From: Bryobacterales bacterium
Lineage (GTDB): Bacteria > Acidobacteriota > Terriglobia > Bryobacterales > Bryobacteraceae
Direction: 5' to 3'
NCBI GenBank assembly: GCA_016716385.1
Contig: JADJWL010000004.1
Location: forward strand, 248,001-312,000
Length of the DNA: 64,000 nucleotides
Shown: positions 7,015 to 15,287 of the stretch, in pieces
Layout of the letters: each line of letters begins with the position of its first letter
Position numbering within the stretch: the stretch's first letter is position 1
Program-made: the position numbers and the translations under genes
Notes under the pieces: model-generated
What the model was told of the DNA's origin: nothing
The model's database searches: none
What the model saw: the letters and a program-made list of their open reading frames with translations, nothing else

Positions 7015-9189
7015 TCAGGCAACCGCCGGCGCACGCTGGGCGGCCCGCACCACGTTTTCCATCAGCTTCAACCCTGCGCCCCCCTCGGCCGAAAGAATCG
7101 ACTCTGGGTGGAACTGGACCGCCTCGACCGGTAACTCCCGGTGCCGCACGCCCATGATGACTCCGTCTTCGGACTCCGCGGTGATTTCCAGACAAGCTGG
7201 CAGGGACTCCCGCCGGGCGAACAGGGAATGGTACCGGCCGACCTGGAACGATTCGGGCAGTCCCGCGAACACGCCCTGCCCCGAATGCCGCACCATGGAC
7301 GGCTTGCCGTGCATGGGATACTCCAGAACGCCCAGTTCGCCGCCGAACGCTTCCACGACCCCCTGCAGGCCGAGGCAGACACCGAACACGGGAAATCCGG
7401 ACGCCGCGGCGAACCGGACCAGCTCCGGGACGCCGAAGTCGCCAGGCCGGCCCGGCCCGGGGGACACCAGAATCAGGTCCGGCGCCTCACGCTTCAGCAA
7501 TTCGAGGGGGAAACCCGAACGGTACGTGACGACCTCGGCGCCTGTCTGCCGCGCGTAATTGGCGAGCGTATGGATGAAGCAGTCGTCGTTGTCGACCAGC
7601 AGCAGTTTGCGTCCGATTCCCGCCGCAACCTTGGCTGGCGCAACCGGGACAGACCCAGCCGCGGGCATGGGCGCCGCCCCGAGGATCCGGAAGAACGCCG
7701 TGGCCTTCATCCGCGTCTCCTGCTCTTCAAGTTCCGGGACGGAGTCGTAGAGCAGCGTCGCGCCGACCGGGTACCGAGCCCAGCCGTTGCGCAGATAGGT
7801 GGTCCGGATCAGAATGCCGGTGTTGATGTCGCCATTGAGGCCGAGCATCCCGATGGCGCCGCCGTACCAGCCGCGTGCGTCCTTTTCCAGATCCTCGATT
7901 GCCTGCGCCGCGGCTTTCTTGGGCGCTCCGATCATCGTGACCGACCACATGTGACTCAGGAACGCGTCGAGGCCGTCGAAGCCCTCAGCCAACTGGCCTT
8001 CCACGTGGTCCACCGTGTGAAATACCCCGGCATAGCTCTCAATCAACCGGCGGCCGATCACCTGCACCGACCCCGGCACGCAGACACGCGACTTATCATT
8101 GCGGTCCACGTCTGTGCACATCGTCAGCTCGGACTCTTCCTTGGCGGAATCGAGCAGCGCGCGGATGTTCTGGGCGTCTCGCAACGGGTCACCCGTGCGC
8201 TGCGCCGTGCCGGAGATCGGCGATGTCTCCACCCTGCGTCCCTCGACTCGCACGAACATCTCGGGCGAGGCGCCGATCAACTGTTCGTCGCCGAACTGCA
8301 GCAGGAACTCGTACGGGCTGGGGCTGGTCTTCTGCATCCGCTCAAAGAGGGCCGACGCGGTGCCGTCGTAGGGCGCGCGGAAGGTCTGTTTCAGGACGAC
8401 TTCGTAGTAGTCGCCGCGGCGCATCCCTTCGCGGACCGTCTCGACAGAAGCCATGTACTCATCCGGCCGGTGGTCCGATTCGATCGAACCCGTGGCCGGC
8501 CGCCCGGCCTCGCGGTGGGGTGGCGGGACTTGTTCGCCGGAGCGCGCCAGAGCCAGCGTTGACAGGTGGTCCCGTTCGAAGTCGTATTGAAAGCGCTCGA
8601 TCTGCTCTTTCTGGCGGTCGACGAAGTAGATGTCGTCGCACAGGAACAGGTGCAGGTCCCGTTTCCCGTGACGGGGGAGCTTCTTCTCGATGGGCTCGAA
8701 CTGGAACAGGAGATCGTAGCCGAACGCTCCCACCAGCCACAGCCGGGTGTCCTTGGGATTCCGGAACTCTGCAATCAAAGTCCGCAAGATGGAGAACGCG
8801 GAGGGCTGCTTGCTGCGTTCCTCTTCAGGAAACAGCGGCGGCAGGGGTTTGAGCCTTCCGGCGAGCGCGCCCCCGCGCGGCTCGAAGTGCTCCCAATGCG
8901 GGTGGGTGGCAAGCAGCGGGTAGAGGATTTCCGTGAGGATCTGCCCGCGCAGGTTCAGCGGCCGGAACTCGATCTCGCGGTCCCGTCCCACAATCTCGAG
9001 CGGGGGATGGACCGAGGCGATGTCCCAGCGCGAATACCGTCCGGGGTACTCGTACCCCGAGGAAAGGTAGAAGCCGCGATACTCGTCGAGTTCCCGCAGC
9101 AGGTGCTGGAGCCCTTTCCGATACGGAAGCTTCGATGCCGTCCGGGTGACGCCGATGCCGCCTGGAGTGGAATACCTGAGTTGACGCAT
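7015..9189 (-). CDS. trpEG: Fused anthranilate synthase, TrpE-TrpG
   Basis: Makes anthranilate from chorismate and glutamine, the first step of tryptophan synthesis. Residues 1 to about 510 are the TrpE (chorismate-binding) half, with ELTMCTDVDRNDKSRVC, HTVDHVEG and SVTMIGAPKKAAAQAIE. Residues about 525-724 are the glutamine amidotransferase half: the nucleophile Cys in FGVCLGLQGV and the His-Glu pair in VQFHPES. This single-chain order and the DVDRNDKSRVC signature match the fused TrpEG family known from rhizobia and relatives rather than PabB. No other trp gene is nearby. The ATG has no clear Shine-Dalgarno. The upstream gap to the divergent amidohydrolase is only 58 bases, so the promoters are back to back, with no room for a long trp leader. 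Confidence 0.93.
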   Translation of the reverse strand: MRQLRYSTPGGIGVTRTASKLPYRKGLQHLLRELDEYRGFYLSSGYEYPGRYSRWDIASVHPPLEIVGRDREIEFRPLNLRGQILTEILYPLLATHPHWEHFEPRGGALAGRLKPLPPLFPEEERSKQPSAFSILRTLIAEFRNPKDTRLWLVGAFGYDLLFQFEPIEKKLPRHGKRDLHLFLCDDIYFVDRQKEQIERFQYDFERDHLSTLALARSGEQVPPPHREAGRPATGSIESDHRPDEYMASVETVREGMRRGDYYEVVLKQTFRAPYDGTASALFERMQKTSPSPYEFLLQFGDEQLIGASPEMFVRVEGRRVETSPISGTAQRTGDPLRDAQNIRALLDSAKEESELTMCTDVDRNDKSRVCVPGSVQVIGRRLIESYAGVFHTVDHVEGQLAEGFDGLDAFLSHMWSVTMIGAPKKAAAQAIEDLEKDARGWYGGAIGMLGLNGDINTGILIRTTYLRNGWARYPVGATLLYDSVPELEEQETRMKATAFFRILGAAPMPAAGSVPVAPAKVAAGIGRKLLLVDNDDCFIHTLANYARQTGAEVVTYRSGFPLELLKREAPDLILVSPGPGRPGDFGVPELVRFAAASGFPVFGVCLGLQGVVEAFGGELGVLEYPMHGKPSMVRHSGQGVFAGLPESFQVGRYHSLFARRESLPACLEITAESEDGVIMGVRHRELPVEAVQFHPESILSAEGGAGLKLMENVVRAAQRAPAVA

Positions 9190-9232
9190 GGGGATGCCGC
9201 CGAGATCTCAGGATAGCAAAGCGCCTCGATTG

Positions 9233-9241
9233 TGATAGGAT
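9233..9241 (+). promoter_or_regulatory. Extended -10 (TGa-TAGGAT) giving a leaderless transcript
   Basis: TG, one base, then TAGGAT, ending 7 bases before the A of the amidohydrolase ATG. Standard spacing puts transcription start exactly on the start codon. No ribosome site is present. Confidence 0.45.
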
Positions 9242-9247
9242 CGCGCC

Positions 9248-10138
9248 ATGCAACGCAGAGAGTTCCTGGCGGTCCCGGCGGCGCTGGCGGCCCAGTCGCC
9301 GGGCGGCCGCGCGCCCGTGGTGAACGCCGCCGAGCACGCCTGGGTGCTGCACGATCCCCGCTACCCGATCAATCCCGAACTGGCGACCTGTCCGACCAAC
9401 CTCCCCAAGTACGAATACTCAGCCGAGTTCCTGCTGTCGCAGATGTCAACGTACAAGGTGGATCACACCGTCATCTCGCACGTCTGCTATTACGGCCGGG
9501 ACAACCGCTATGCGTCGTACTGCGTCAAGACCTACCCGGGCAAGTTCGCCGCGATCGGACTGCTGGTGGGGCACCGCCTCTACTCGCCCGCCGATAAGGA
9601 GAATCCCGGGCGTCTCGAGCGGCTCATCAAAGACGACGGCCTGATCGGTCTGCGTCTGAGCCCGATCTACGACCGCGACGTTGTCTGGCTGAACGACCCG
9701 GTCTGTTATCCCCTCTGGAAGAAGGCGGAAGAGCTCGGTGGAGTGTTCAACATCTTCCTCGCGCCGCACCAGGTCGGCCAGGTGGCGCACATGGCACAGC
9801 GCTTCCCGGGGGTGAATGTCGTGATCGACCACATCGCCATGATCGACATCACGGCTCCGGATAGCGCTGGCTTCGGTCCCCTGTTGGACTTGGCGAAGTT
9901 CCCGAACGTGACGATCCGAACCTCCGTCCACAACCCGTCGAAGACCCGGGAGATGCCGTACCGCGACGTCTGGCCCTTTCTGCACAGGTTGTATGACAGG
10001 TATGGCCCGAAGCGCCTCATCTGGGCCAACTTCTACGAATACCTGATCATGAAGGACATGATCCCGTTCTTCAAGCCGGAAGACAAGGAGTGGATCCTCG
10101 GCCGGACCGCGCACCGGATCTACCGGTTCCCAGGTTAG
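9248..10138 (+). CDS. Amidohydrolase-2 family TIM-barrel protein with degenerate metal site
   Basis: Predicted TIM-barrel hydrolase of 296 residues related to amidohydrolase-2 (ACMSD/2-pyrone dicarboxylate lactonase group). Family-like segments are visible: IGLRLSPIYDR (strand with GxR), GVNVVIDHIAM (VIDH) and PKRLIWANFYEY. The usual N-terminal H-x-H is replaced by EHAW, and the C-terminal catalytic Asp of the G-S/T-D-x-P motif is Asn (WANFYEY). The protein may therefore bind metal differently or be non-catalytic. The N-terminus MQRREFLAVPAALAAQSPGG resembles a short Tat-like or signal segment. Gene order gives no substrate clue: trpEG is divergent and a secreted-protein gene follows 500 bases later. 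Confidence 0.75.
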   Translation: MQRREFLAVPAALAAQSPGGRAPVVNAAEHAWVLHDPRYPINPELATCPTNLPKYEYSAEFLLSQMSTYKVDHTVISHVCYYGRDNRYASYCVKTYPGKFAAIGLLVGHRLYSPADKENPGRLERLIKDDGLIGLRLSPIYDRDVVWLNDPVCYPLWKKAEELGGVFNIFLAPHQVGQVAHMAQRFPGVNVVIDHIAMIDITAPDSAGFGPLLDLAKFPNVTIRTSVHNPSKTREMPYRDVWPFLHRLYDRYGPKRLIWANFYEYLIMKDMIPFFKPEDKEWILGRTAHRIYRFPG

Positions 10139-10335
10139 TACAATTGATTCTGCGACTTACAGGCACTGTAGCGGCTGCCGCGTTCGGCCGATCTCTCCAG
10201 GGGGGAGATCCGCCATCCGATGAAAAACATGCCCGATTCGGCACTTCCCTATTGACTCGCGGGGGCCAAGCATGGTGTAATCTCCTCGATCGGGCGTCGA
10301 ACCGCTCCTTTGTGTTGAATGTAAAGAATTTTTGC
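10139..10335. other. Intergenic stretch with no gene seen
   Basis: About 200 bases after the amidohydrolase stop. Frames on both strands are open for part of the stretch but show no family resemblance, signal peptide or ribosome site. The 3' end becomes AT-richer (AATGTAAAGAATTTTTG) as it enters the promoter that follows. Confidence 0.5.
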
Positions 10336-10364
10336 TTGACAGAGGTCGGCGCTTGGAAGACAAT
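10336..10364 (+). promoter_or_regulatory. Strong sigma70-type promoter upstream of a long leader
   Basis: TTGACA (10336-10341), a 17-base spacer, then GACAAT (10359-10364). The -35 is a perfect consensus and the -10 matches 4 of 6 positions. It lies in a locally AT-rich patch. Predicted start is near 10371, giving an untranslated leader of roughly 290 bases before the secreted-protein ATG. Confidence 0.65.
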
Positions 10365-10370
10365 GTGGTG

Positions 10371-10662
10371 TACTGCCTTTGAGTGGTACAGCAATTTTGC
10401 GCATCATTCCCGCGAGCACGAGTACGTCGGTCTGAGCAAGAACACGTTGCACGAGAAGAGAACGTACGGTGAAGTCGCAGGCGGCGCGAGCAAGAACTCG
10501 CGTACTCCACTCTGGGGCACGTTGGCCTTTCTGGACCTCTCCGCCCGACACGGAGAAATCCCCGGCAGTGAATTGAGTTTTGCAGTTGTACGATGAACAA
10601 AGAGGTTCAGGTTCGAGACAAGCTTCGACCGATTCAATTTGAATCTTCACAAGGAGAAGGAA
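10371..10662 (+). other. Long 5' leader RNA, possibly structured
   Basis: Roughly 290 bases lie between the predicted transcript start and the ATG of the downstream gene. A perfect 6-bp hairpin CGCGAG/CTCGCG with a CAAGAA loop occurs at 10485-10502. Several short ATG frames exist but none has a convincing ribosome site or composition. No known riboswitch consensus was recognised. The leader ends in AAGGAGAAGG, a strong ribosome site for the gene. Confidence 0.4.
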
Positions 10663-12432
10663 ATGGCAGATTTTCGTAGAAGTATCCCGTTACTGGCCGT
10701 GATCGCCCTTCTACTGGGCTTTGGCGTGACGGCCAGTGCGCAGGTCGACCCGGCGTTCCAGTGTGTGGCGAACGCGGGCGTTCCGCCGCTCGTACGGGCT
10801 GAGGGGTTGACCGAATTGGTCGGCGACCTGTTGTTGAACTGCACGGGCGGCACGCCGACCCCTGCGGGTCAGCCGATTCCCCCCGTCAACATCCAGATCT
10901 TCCTCAACACCGCAGTCACCAGCAAGATCCTGTCTGGTGCGTTCACCGAGTCGCTGTTGCTCCTGGATGATCCGGGCGCCAACAACCCGGTAAACCCGGC
11001 GCAGAGTCTGTGCTTGGCTGCGACTGGTGTCTGCACCTCGACCGGCAACGGCGCAGGCTTTGGCTATTACGCGGGCGGTGGTGGCAACAACCCCAACATC
11101 TTCCAGGGCCAACTCGTTGGCACCAACTCGCTGCTCTGGCTGGGCGTGCCGATCGATCCTCCGGGCTCCAACCGGACACGCATCATCCGCATCACGAACG
11201 TTCGCGCGAATGCCAACGCTCTTGGCGTCGCCGGCCCGAACGCCTCGCCGATTCCGATCATCCAGACGATCTCGGCCTCCGGTACGTTCTCGGTGCCGAT
11301 CAACAACCCGAACCAGACCGTGGCTTTCATCCAGCAGGGCCTGAAGTTCTCGGTATCCACAGCCGCCATCGGCGGTGTGACACCGAAGACGATTCTGCAG
11401 CAGTGCTTCTCGCAGACCAATGTGCTGGTTGGCACTCTGATTTACGACGAACTGTTCGCCACCGCCTTCAAGAAGTTTAACGTCGGCTCCAGCTTTGCCG
11501 CTCCGACCAACCCAGTTGCTCAGAATAACTATAGCCCGTCTCTCAACACCGAAACGGGCTTCTACAATCCGAATCTCGGCGGGTCCCTTAACGCCAATGC
11601 GGCTGGCCTCCCGACCGCTGGCACTCGCCTGAAGGCCGTCTTCAACAACGTGCCCGCAGGGGTGACGCTGCGCGTCTCTCAGGACGCTATCAGCAACGGC
11701 GCGGATCTCGCCCGCGCGGTTGCGAACGAAGTCGGTCCGTACGTCGCGGCGTCCGCTTCCAGCAGTCTCGTGACGGTTGCGCTCTCCGGCGGCAGCGGCA
11801 TGGCAGTCTGGGAAGTCCTGGAAGCCGATCCGTTCGCCTTCGCGAAGCTCAGCATGAACGTCTATGTCAGCTACACCGCGAATCCTGGCGCCAACTCGCC
11901 CGCTCTCGGCACGGCCACTGTGAATGGCTCCTACGCCCCGATCAGCACCGTGACGACGGCTTCGAGCACGGCTCCGATTCCGCGCTTCGCTGACACCTCG
12001 GTGGCCAGCAACCTGTTCACGATCAACCCCTGCGTCACGAACCTGCTCTTCCCGTTTGTGACCAACCAGGCTGGTTTTGATACGGGCCTCGCCATCTCCA
12101 ACACCTCGACCGATCCGTTCGGCACCTCCCCGCAGACGGGTTCCTGCGACCTGTATGCCTACGGCGCCAACGCTCCGGCCTCGATCACCACGCCGACCGT
12201 TGCTTCCGGTACGACGTTCACCGCGCTGGCTTCGATCGCCATGCCCAACTTCCAGGGCTATGTGATCGCGACCTGCCGGTTCCAGTATGCACATGGATTC
12301 GCGTTCGTCAGCGACCTCGGCGCTCGTGAACTCGCAATGGGCTACCTGGCTCTGGTCATCCCGGATCCGGCTCGCGCGGCCAGCCCCTTCCCGCTTGCGG
12401 GTGCTGGTTCCGGCGAACAGCTCGGCAACTAA
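10663..12432 (+). CDS. Abundant-looking secreted protein of unknown function
   Basis: Secreted protein of 589 residues. A clean signal peptide (SIPLLAVIALLLGFGVTASAQ) precedes a beta-rich, Asn/Thr/Ala/Gly-rich body with few Lys and several well-spaced Cys. The C-terminal quarter contains FPFVTNQAGFDTGLAISNTS and later FQYAHGFAFVSDLG, a recurring pattern in exported proteins of Solibacter-like bacteria. No catalytic motif is visible. The ATG was chosen over one 8 codons upstream because AAGGAGAAGG sits directly before it. Consensus promoter, long leader, strong ribosome site and tandem terminator hairpins together suggest high expression, for example as a surface or matrix component; this is inference. 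Confidence 0.8.
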   Translation: MADFRRSIPLLAVIALLLGFGVTASAQVDPAFQCVANAGVPPLVRAEGLTELVGDLLLNCTGGTPTPAGQPIPPVNIQIFLNTAVTSKILSGAFTESLLLLDDPGANNPVNPAQSLCLAATGVCTSTGNGAGFGYYAGGGGNNPNIFQGQLVGTNSLLWLGVPIDPPGSNRTRIIRITNVRANANALGVAGPNASPIPIIQTISASGTFSVPINNPNQTVAFIQQGLKFSVSTAAIGGVTPKTILQQCFSQTNVLVGTLIYDELFATAFKKFNVGSSFAAPTNPVAQNNYSPSLNTETGFYNPNLGGSLNANAAGLPTAGTRLKAVFNNVPAGVTLRVSQDAISNGADLARAVANEVGPYVAASASSSLVTVALSGGSGMAVWEVLEADPFAFAKLSMNVYVSYTANPGANSPALGTATVNGSYAPISTVTTASSTAPIPRFADTSVASNLFTINPCVTNLLFPFVTNQAGFDTGLAISNTSTDPFGTSPQTGSCDLYAYGANAPASITTPTVASGTTFTALASIAMPNFQGYVIATCRFQYAHGFAFVSDLGARELAMGYLALVIPDPARAASPFPLAGAGSGEQLGN

Positions 12433-12441
12433 GTCAAACTG

Positions 12442-12457
12442 GACAGGTTCGCCTGTC
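12442..12457 (+). terminator. UUCG-capped hairpin after the secreted-protein gene
   Basis: GACAGG, loop TTCG, CCTGTC: a perfect 6-bp stem ten bases after the stop codon. It has no T run of its own and precedes a stronger UUCG terminator, so it may protect the mRNA 3' end or assist termination. Confidence 0.6.
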
Positions 12458-12464
12458 TCAACCA

Positions 12465-12496
12465 GGAGGGGAGCTTCGGCTCCACCTCCTTTTTTT
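12465..12496 (+). terminator. Rho-independent terminator
   Basis: A 10-bp stem with one bulged A (GGAGGGGAGC / GCTCCaCCTCC) closed by a TTCG tetraloop and followed by seven T residues. Textbook intrinsic terminator for the upstream secreted-protein gene. Confidence 0.93.
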
Positions 12497-12578
12497 GTCC
12501 TCTTGCTCCCGCCGGTGATATACTCAGAGTCTCCCCCGCGTCCATTCAATGTACATAAACCCAACTCCGAGGTTGTTG

Positions 12579-14672
12579 ATGGTCTCTCTCCAAAAGTGTA
12601 AGCTTGGCTTGGCCGGCCTGTTTCTGCTCTCCGCCGCGATCGGTTCCGCGCAGTCTGTCACGATCATTTCCGGGAACGGACAGGTGCAACGGATGAACTT
12701 CCCCTCGACCGAGCCCATGGTCGTGGAGGTACGCAACGCCGCCGGCGCTCCGCTCGCCGGCGTCACTGTGACCTGGACCGTCCAGGGACCGGGTACAACC
12801 GTCGTGGCTCAGCCGACGACAGATGAAAACGGCCGCGCGCAGGCCAACTTCATTGCCGCGACCATCTTCGGCACGATCTCGTTCACCCAGAGCACCGTGG
12901 TTGCCTCGGCTCTGGGTCAATCAGCGAATTTCACCATGACGGCGGTCACCACCGATCAGACGACTGGCACGCCCTTTGTCGAGGCTCAGTTGCTGTACCC
13001 GCTTGTGGAGGACCGGCCCGTCATCGGCCCCGCCGGCGGCACCATCGAGAGGGAAGTTCAGATTCGCGTTCGCGCCAATCTGGGCGGGCAGGCGAACCAA
13101 CCCATCCCGAACGCCAGTCTCCGTGTCTTTGAATCGGAGGATACCGTCGGTCCCACGATCCGCTGCGAGGGCGAAGTCGTCTACACAGACGCACAGGGGC
13201 TCGCGACATGCAAGCTGATTTTTGGGGGCACGACCGGCTCCGGCCTGTTCTCCGTCTTTGTCGGCGGTCAGTACCGGGTCTTCAGCCAGATCCAATTCAC
13301 AGTAGTTCCTGGCCCATTCGGAGCCCTCCGCATCATCAGCGGCAATGACCAGCAGGGCACTCCGGGCAACCTCCTCACGTCGCCGCTGGTGGCCCGCACC
13401 GAGGACGCCGCCGGCAATCCCCTGCCGGGGCAGACGGTCGTTTGGGAGGTGGTGACCCCCGGAACCGCGACGCTGTCCAATACGGTGACCCTGTCAGACG
13501 CCAACGGGCGAGTGTCCACCTCCGTCCGCCCCGGTACCGCCTTCGGACCGATCCAGATCCGGGTGCGGAACACCTCGGGGACAATTTCCGCCGTGTTCAC
13601 CGCGACGGTCAACCTGACCCTGACCGGCATCACCAAGATCAGCGGCGATGACCAGGAAGCCGTCATCAATACGCCGTTTGCCGACCCGATCGCCGTCCAG
13701 ATTACCTCCGCGCAAGGGCCTGTCCCGAACGTGCAGGTCGTCTTCCAGGTGACCTCGGGGACGGCCACCGTCGATCCCGCCGCCGTGACGACTGACGCTC
13801 AGGGCCGTGCCCAGACCAACGTCATCGCGCTCGGTCAAGCCGGGCCGATTACCGTCAACGCCACGGTCGGCACGTTCGTCACGACGTTCAACCTGCGGGC
13901 TCGATTGCCCGGGCCGGTGATTTCGTCGAACAGCTTCTTCAATGCCGCAGGCGGCCAGCGCGGCGGCGTCTCGCCGACCGCCCTTGTGGCCATCTACGGC
14001 TCCGGGATCGCGCCGGGAATCCAGGGCTGTGTGGTCGGCAGCCAGATCGTTCCGGCTTTCCAATACCAGCTTGCGCAGGTCCAGGTGATCTTCGGCGCTC
14101 TGCCGGCGCCCCTGTACTCCGTCTGCAACCTCGGACCCAATGAGCAGTACGTCGTGGCGCAGGTGCCGGCCGAACTCCAGGGACCGGCGACCTCTGTCAC
14201 GGTCCGCGTGGGCAGCGGCAACACGACCGTCGACAACGTCCCGGTCACACCGGTGAGCCCTGGCATCTTCGAGTTGGTCAACGAGGACGGCGCGAAGCGC
14301 GTTCTGGCTTTGCGTCCCGACGGCAGTCTCGTCACCTTGCAGAATCCGGCACGGCGCGGGGAGCGCATCCGCTTCTTCGCTACCGGTCTGGGACGCGCCC
14401 GCCGCGCCGATGGCACGCTCGTCGGAACCAACCAGACCGCGACACCCGACCGGCCCGCGACCTCGCCGTTCAGGATTGTGGTCGGCATCAACAACGCCGG
14501 AACCCCGGACGACCCGGTTGCCTCCTACTCCACCTCCATCATCGGAGCTTACGAAGTGACCGTGATCGTCCCTGGCGATACGGCGTCCAGTTCCAACGCC
14601 CCGTTTGCGATCGCACCGGTCGTGAACGATCAGTTCGTGTTCGGCAACCCGTCCGCGTTGCCGATTCTGTAA
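12579..14672 (+). CDS. Secreted Ig-repeat protein with Solibacter-type C-terminal domain (TIGR03437)
   Basis: Exported protein of about 697 residues. A signal peptide (LGLAGLFLLSAAIGSAQS) precedes about four bacterial Ig-like (Big_1-type) repeats. Three of these open with near-identical VTIISGNGQ / LRIISGNDQ / ITKISGDDQ and continue through 'PL-GVTV-W' and 'T(D)-GRA(Q)' motifs. From about residue 460 the chain is a TIGR03437 domain (NSFFNAAGGQRGGVSPTALVAIYGSGIAPG ... NEDGAKRV ... GERIRFFATGLG), typical of Solibacter-like genomes. Likely a cell-surface or matrix adhesin; function unproven. The second ATG is used because the signal peptide follows it; an ATG ten codons earlier is possible. Confidence 0.85.
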   Translation: MVSLQKCKLGLAGLFLLSAAIGSAQSVTIISGNGQVQRMNFPSTEPMVVEVRNAAGAPLAGVTVTWTVQGPGTTVVAQPTTDENGRAQANFIAATIFGTISFTQSTVVASALGQSANFTMTAVTTDQTTGTPFVEAQLLYPLVEDRPVIGPAGGTIEREVQIRVRANLGGQANQPIPNASLRVFESEDTVGPTIRCEGEVVYTDAQGLATCKLIFGGTTGSGLFSVFVGGQYRVFSQIQFTVVPGPFGALRIISGNDQQGTPGNLLTSPLVARTEDAAGNPLPGQTVVWEVVTPGTATLSNTVTLSDANGRVSTSVRPGTAFGPIQIRVRNTSGTISAVFTATVNLTLTGITKISGDDQEAVINTPFADPIAVQITSAQGPVPNVQVVFQVTSGTATVDPAAVTTDAQGRAQTNVIALGQAGPITVNATVGTFVTTFNLRARLPGPVISSNSFFNAAGGQRGGVSPTALVAIYGSGIAPGIQGCVVGSQIVPAFQYQLAQVQVIFGALPAPLYSVCNLGPNEQYVVAQVPAELQGPATSVTVRVGSGNTTVDNVPVTPVSPGIFELVNEDGAKRVLALRPDGSLVTLQNPARRGERIRFFATGLGRARRADGTLVGTNQTATPDRPATSPFRIVVGINNAGTPDDPVASYSTSIIGAYEVTVIVPGDTASSSNAPFAIAPVVNDQFVFGNPSALPIL

Positions 14673-14685
14673 CTCCCCGGAACCA

Positions 14686-14707
14686 GGGGCCGCTCTGCGG
14701 CGGCCCC
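14686..14707. terminator. GC-rich hairpin between convergent genes
   Basis: GGGGCCGC and GCGGCCCC form a perfect 8-bp stem around TCTGCG between two convergent stop codons. No T run follows on either strand, so it is a candidate weak bidirectional terminator. Confidence 0.5.
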
Positions 14708-15282
14708 TACAGTTCCGGCTTCCCCTTGTAGAGCAGGTCCTTCAGCGGATATTCGACCTCGCGGTACGGACCGGTAAGGCCCGGTACGTAGATCTGAAAG
14801 TTCAGGGACTTGTCGCCCGCCCGGATCTCGCGCGGGAACACCAGCCGCAGGTACGGATCGCTTGGCAACGGCGGGAAGTGGCCCGCCAGAGGATACTTGC
14901 GGCGCCCCACGCGCAGCACGCACTCCTTCTCCATGTCGGTGGTTTCGACGGAATCGGCAAACGCCACAGGATTCGTCACCCGCACTGCCAGCACGATGAA
15001 CTGATCACCCTTGGATCTGAGGAACTCGGGGAAATCGTCGGGGTCGTCCCGCTCCTGGCCCCGGCGCCGTCTTCGTTCCTCTTCGGCGGCACGGACCGGC
15101 GCCGCGGTCGCCAGAAACGTCGCCGCGTCCGGGTATCTGGCCACTCCTTCGGCAGAGGCTCCCCGCGCCCACGGGGAGTCGCTCAAAATCTTCGCGATCT
15201 CTTCCTCGGTCCAGTCAGAGGGAGCCTTCGCTTCCCAGAAGGGCGCAGCCGCCAGCGCGAGCAGGCACAGCCAGGGTGCCAT
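14707..15282 (-). CDS. Secreted protein of unknown function with DSPWA motif
   Basis: Exported protein of 191 residues. Signal peptide MAPWLCLLALAAAPFWEAKA is followed by DWTEEEIAKILSDSPWARGAS, a segment resembling GWxTD-type exported proteins common in Acidobacteriota. A charged Arg/Glu linker and a beta-rich C-terminal half follow (FIVLAVRVTNP, YLRLVFPREI). The frame is open further upstream but there overlaps the DUF1080 gene, whereas the chosen ATG follows that gene's stop by 5 bases. The two therefore form a two-gene operon. No enzyme motif is visible. Confidence 0.7.
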   Translation of the reverse strand: MAPWLCLLALAAAPFWEAKAPSDWTEEEIAKILSDSPWARGASAEGVARYPDAATFLATAAPVRAAEEERRRRRGQERDDPDDFPEFLRSKGDQFIVLAVRVTNPVAFADSVETTDMEKECVLRVGRRKYPLAGHFPPLPSDPYLRLVFPREIRAGDKSLNFQIYVPGLTGPYREVEYPLKDLLYKGKPEL

Positions 15283-15287
15283 GGCCC

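Noticed and set aside
10090..10596. 168-codon plus-strand frame across the amidohydrolase end and the promoter region
   Set aside because: It runs through the consensus promoter and leader, has no ribosome site and no recognisable protein character.
13000..13900. Ig-repeat DNA as a tandem nucleotide repeat
   Set aside because: The repeats are recognisable at protein level only; nucleotide identity between copies is low, so no recombinogenic repeat is claimed.
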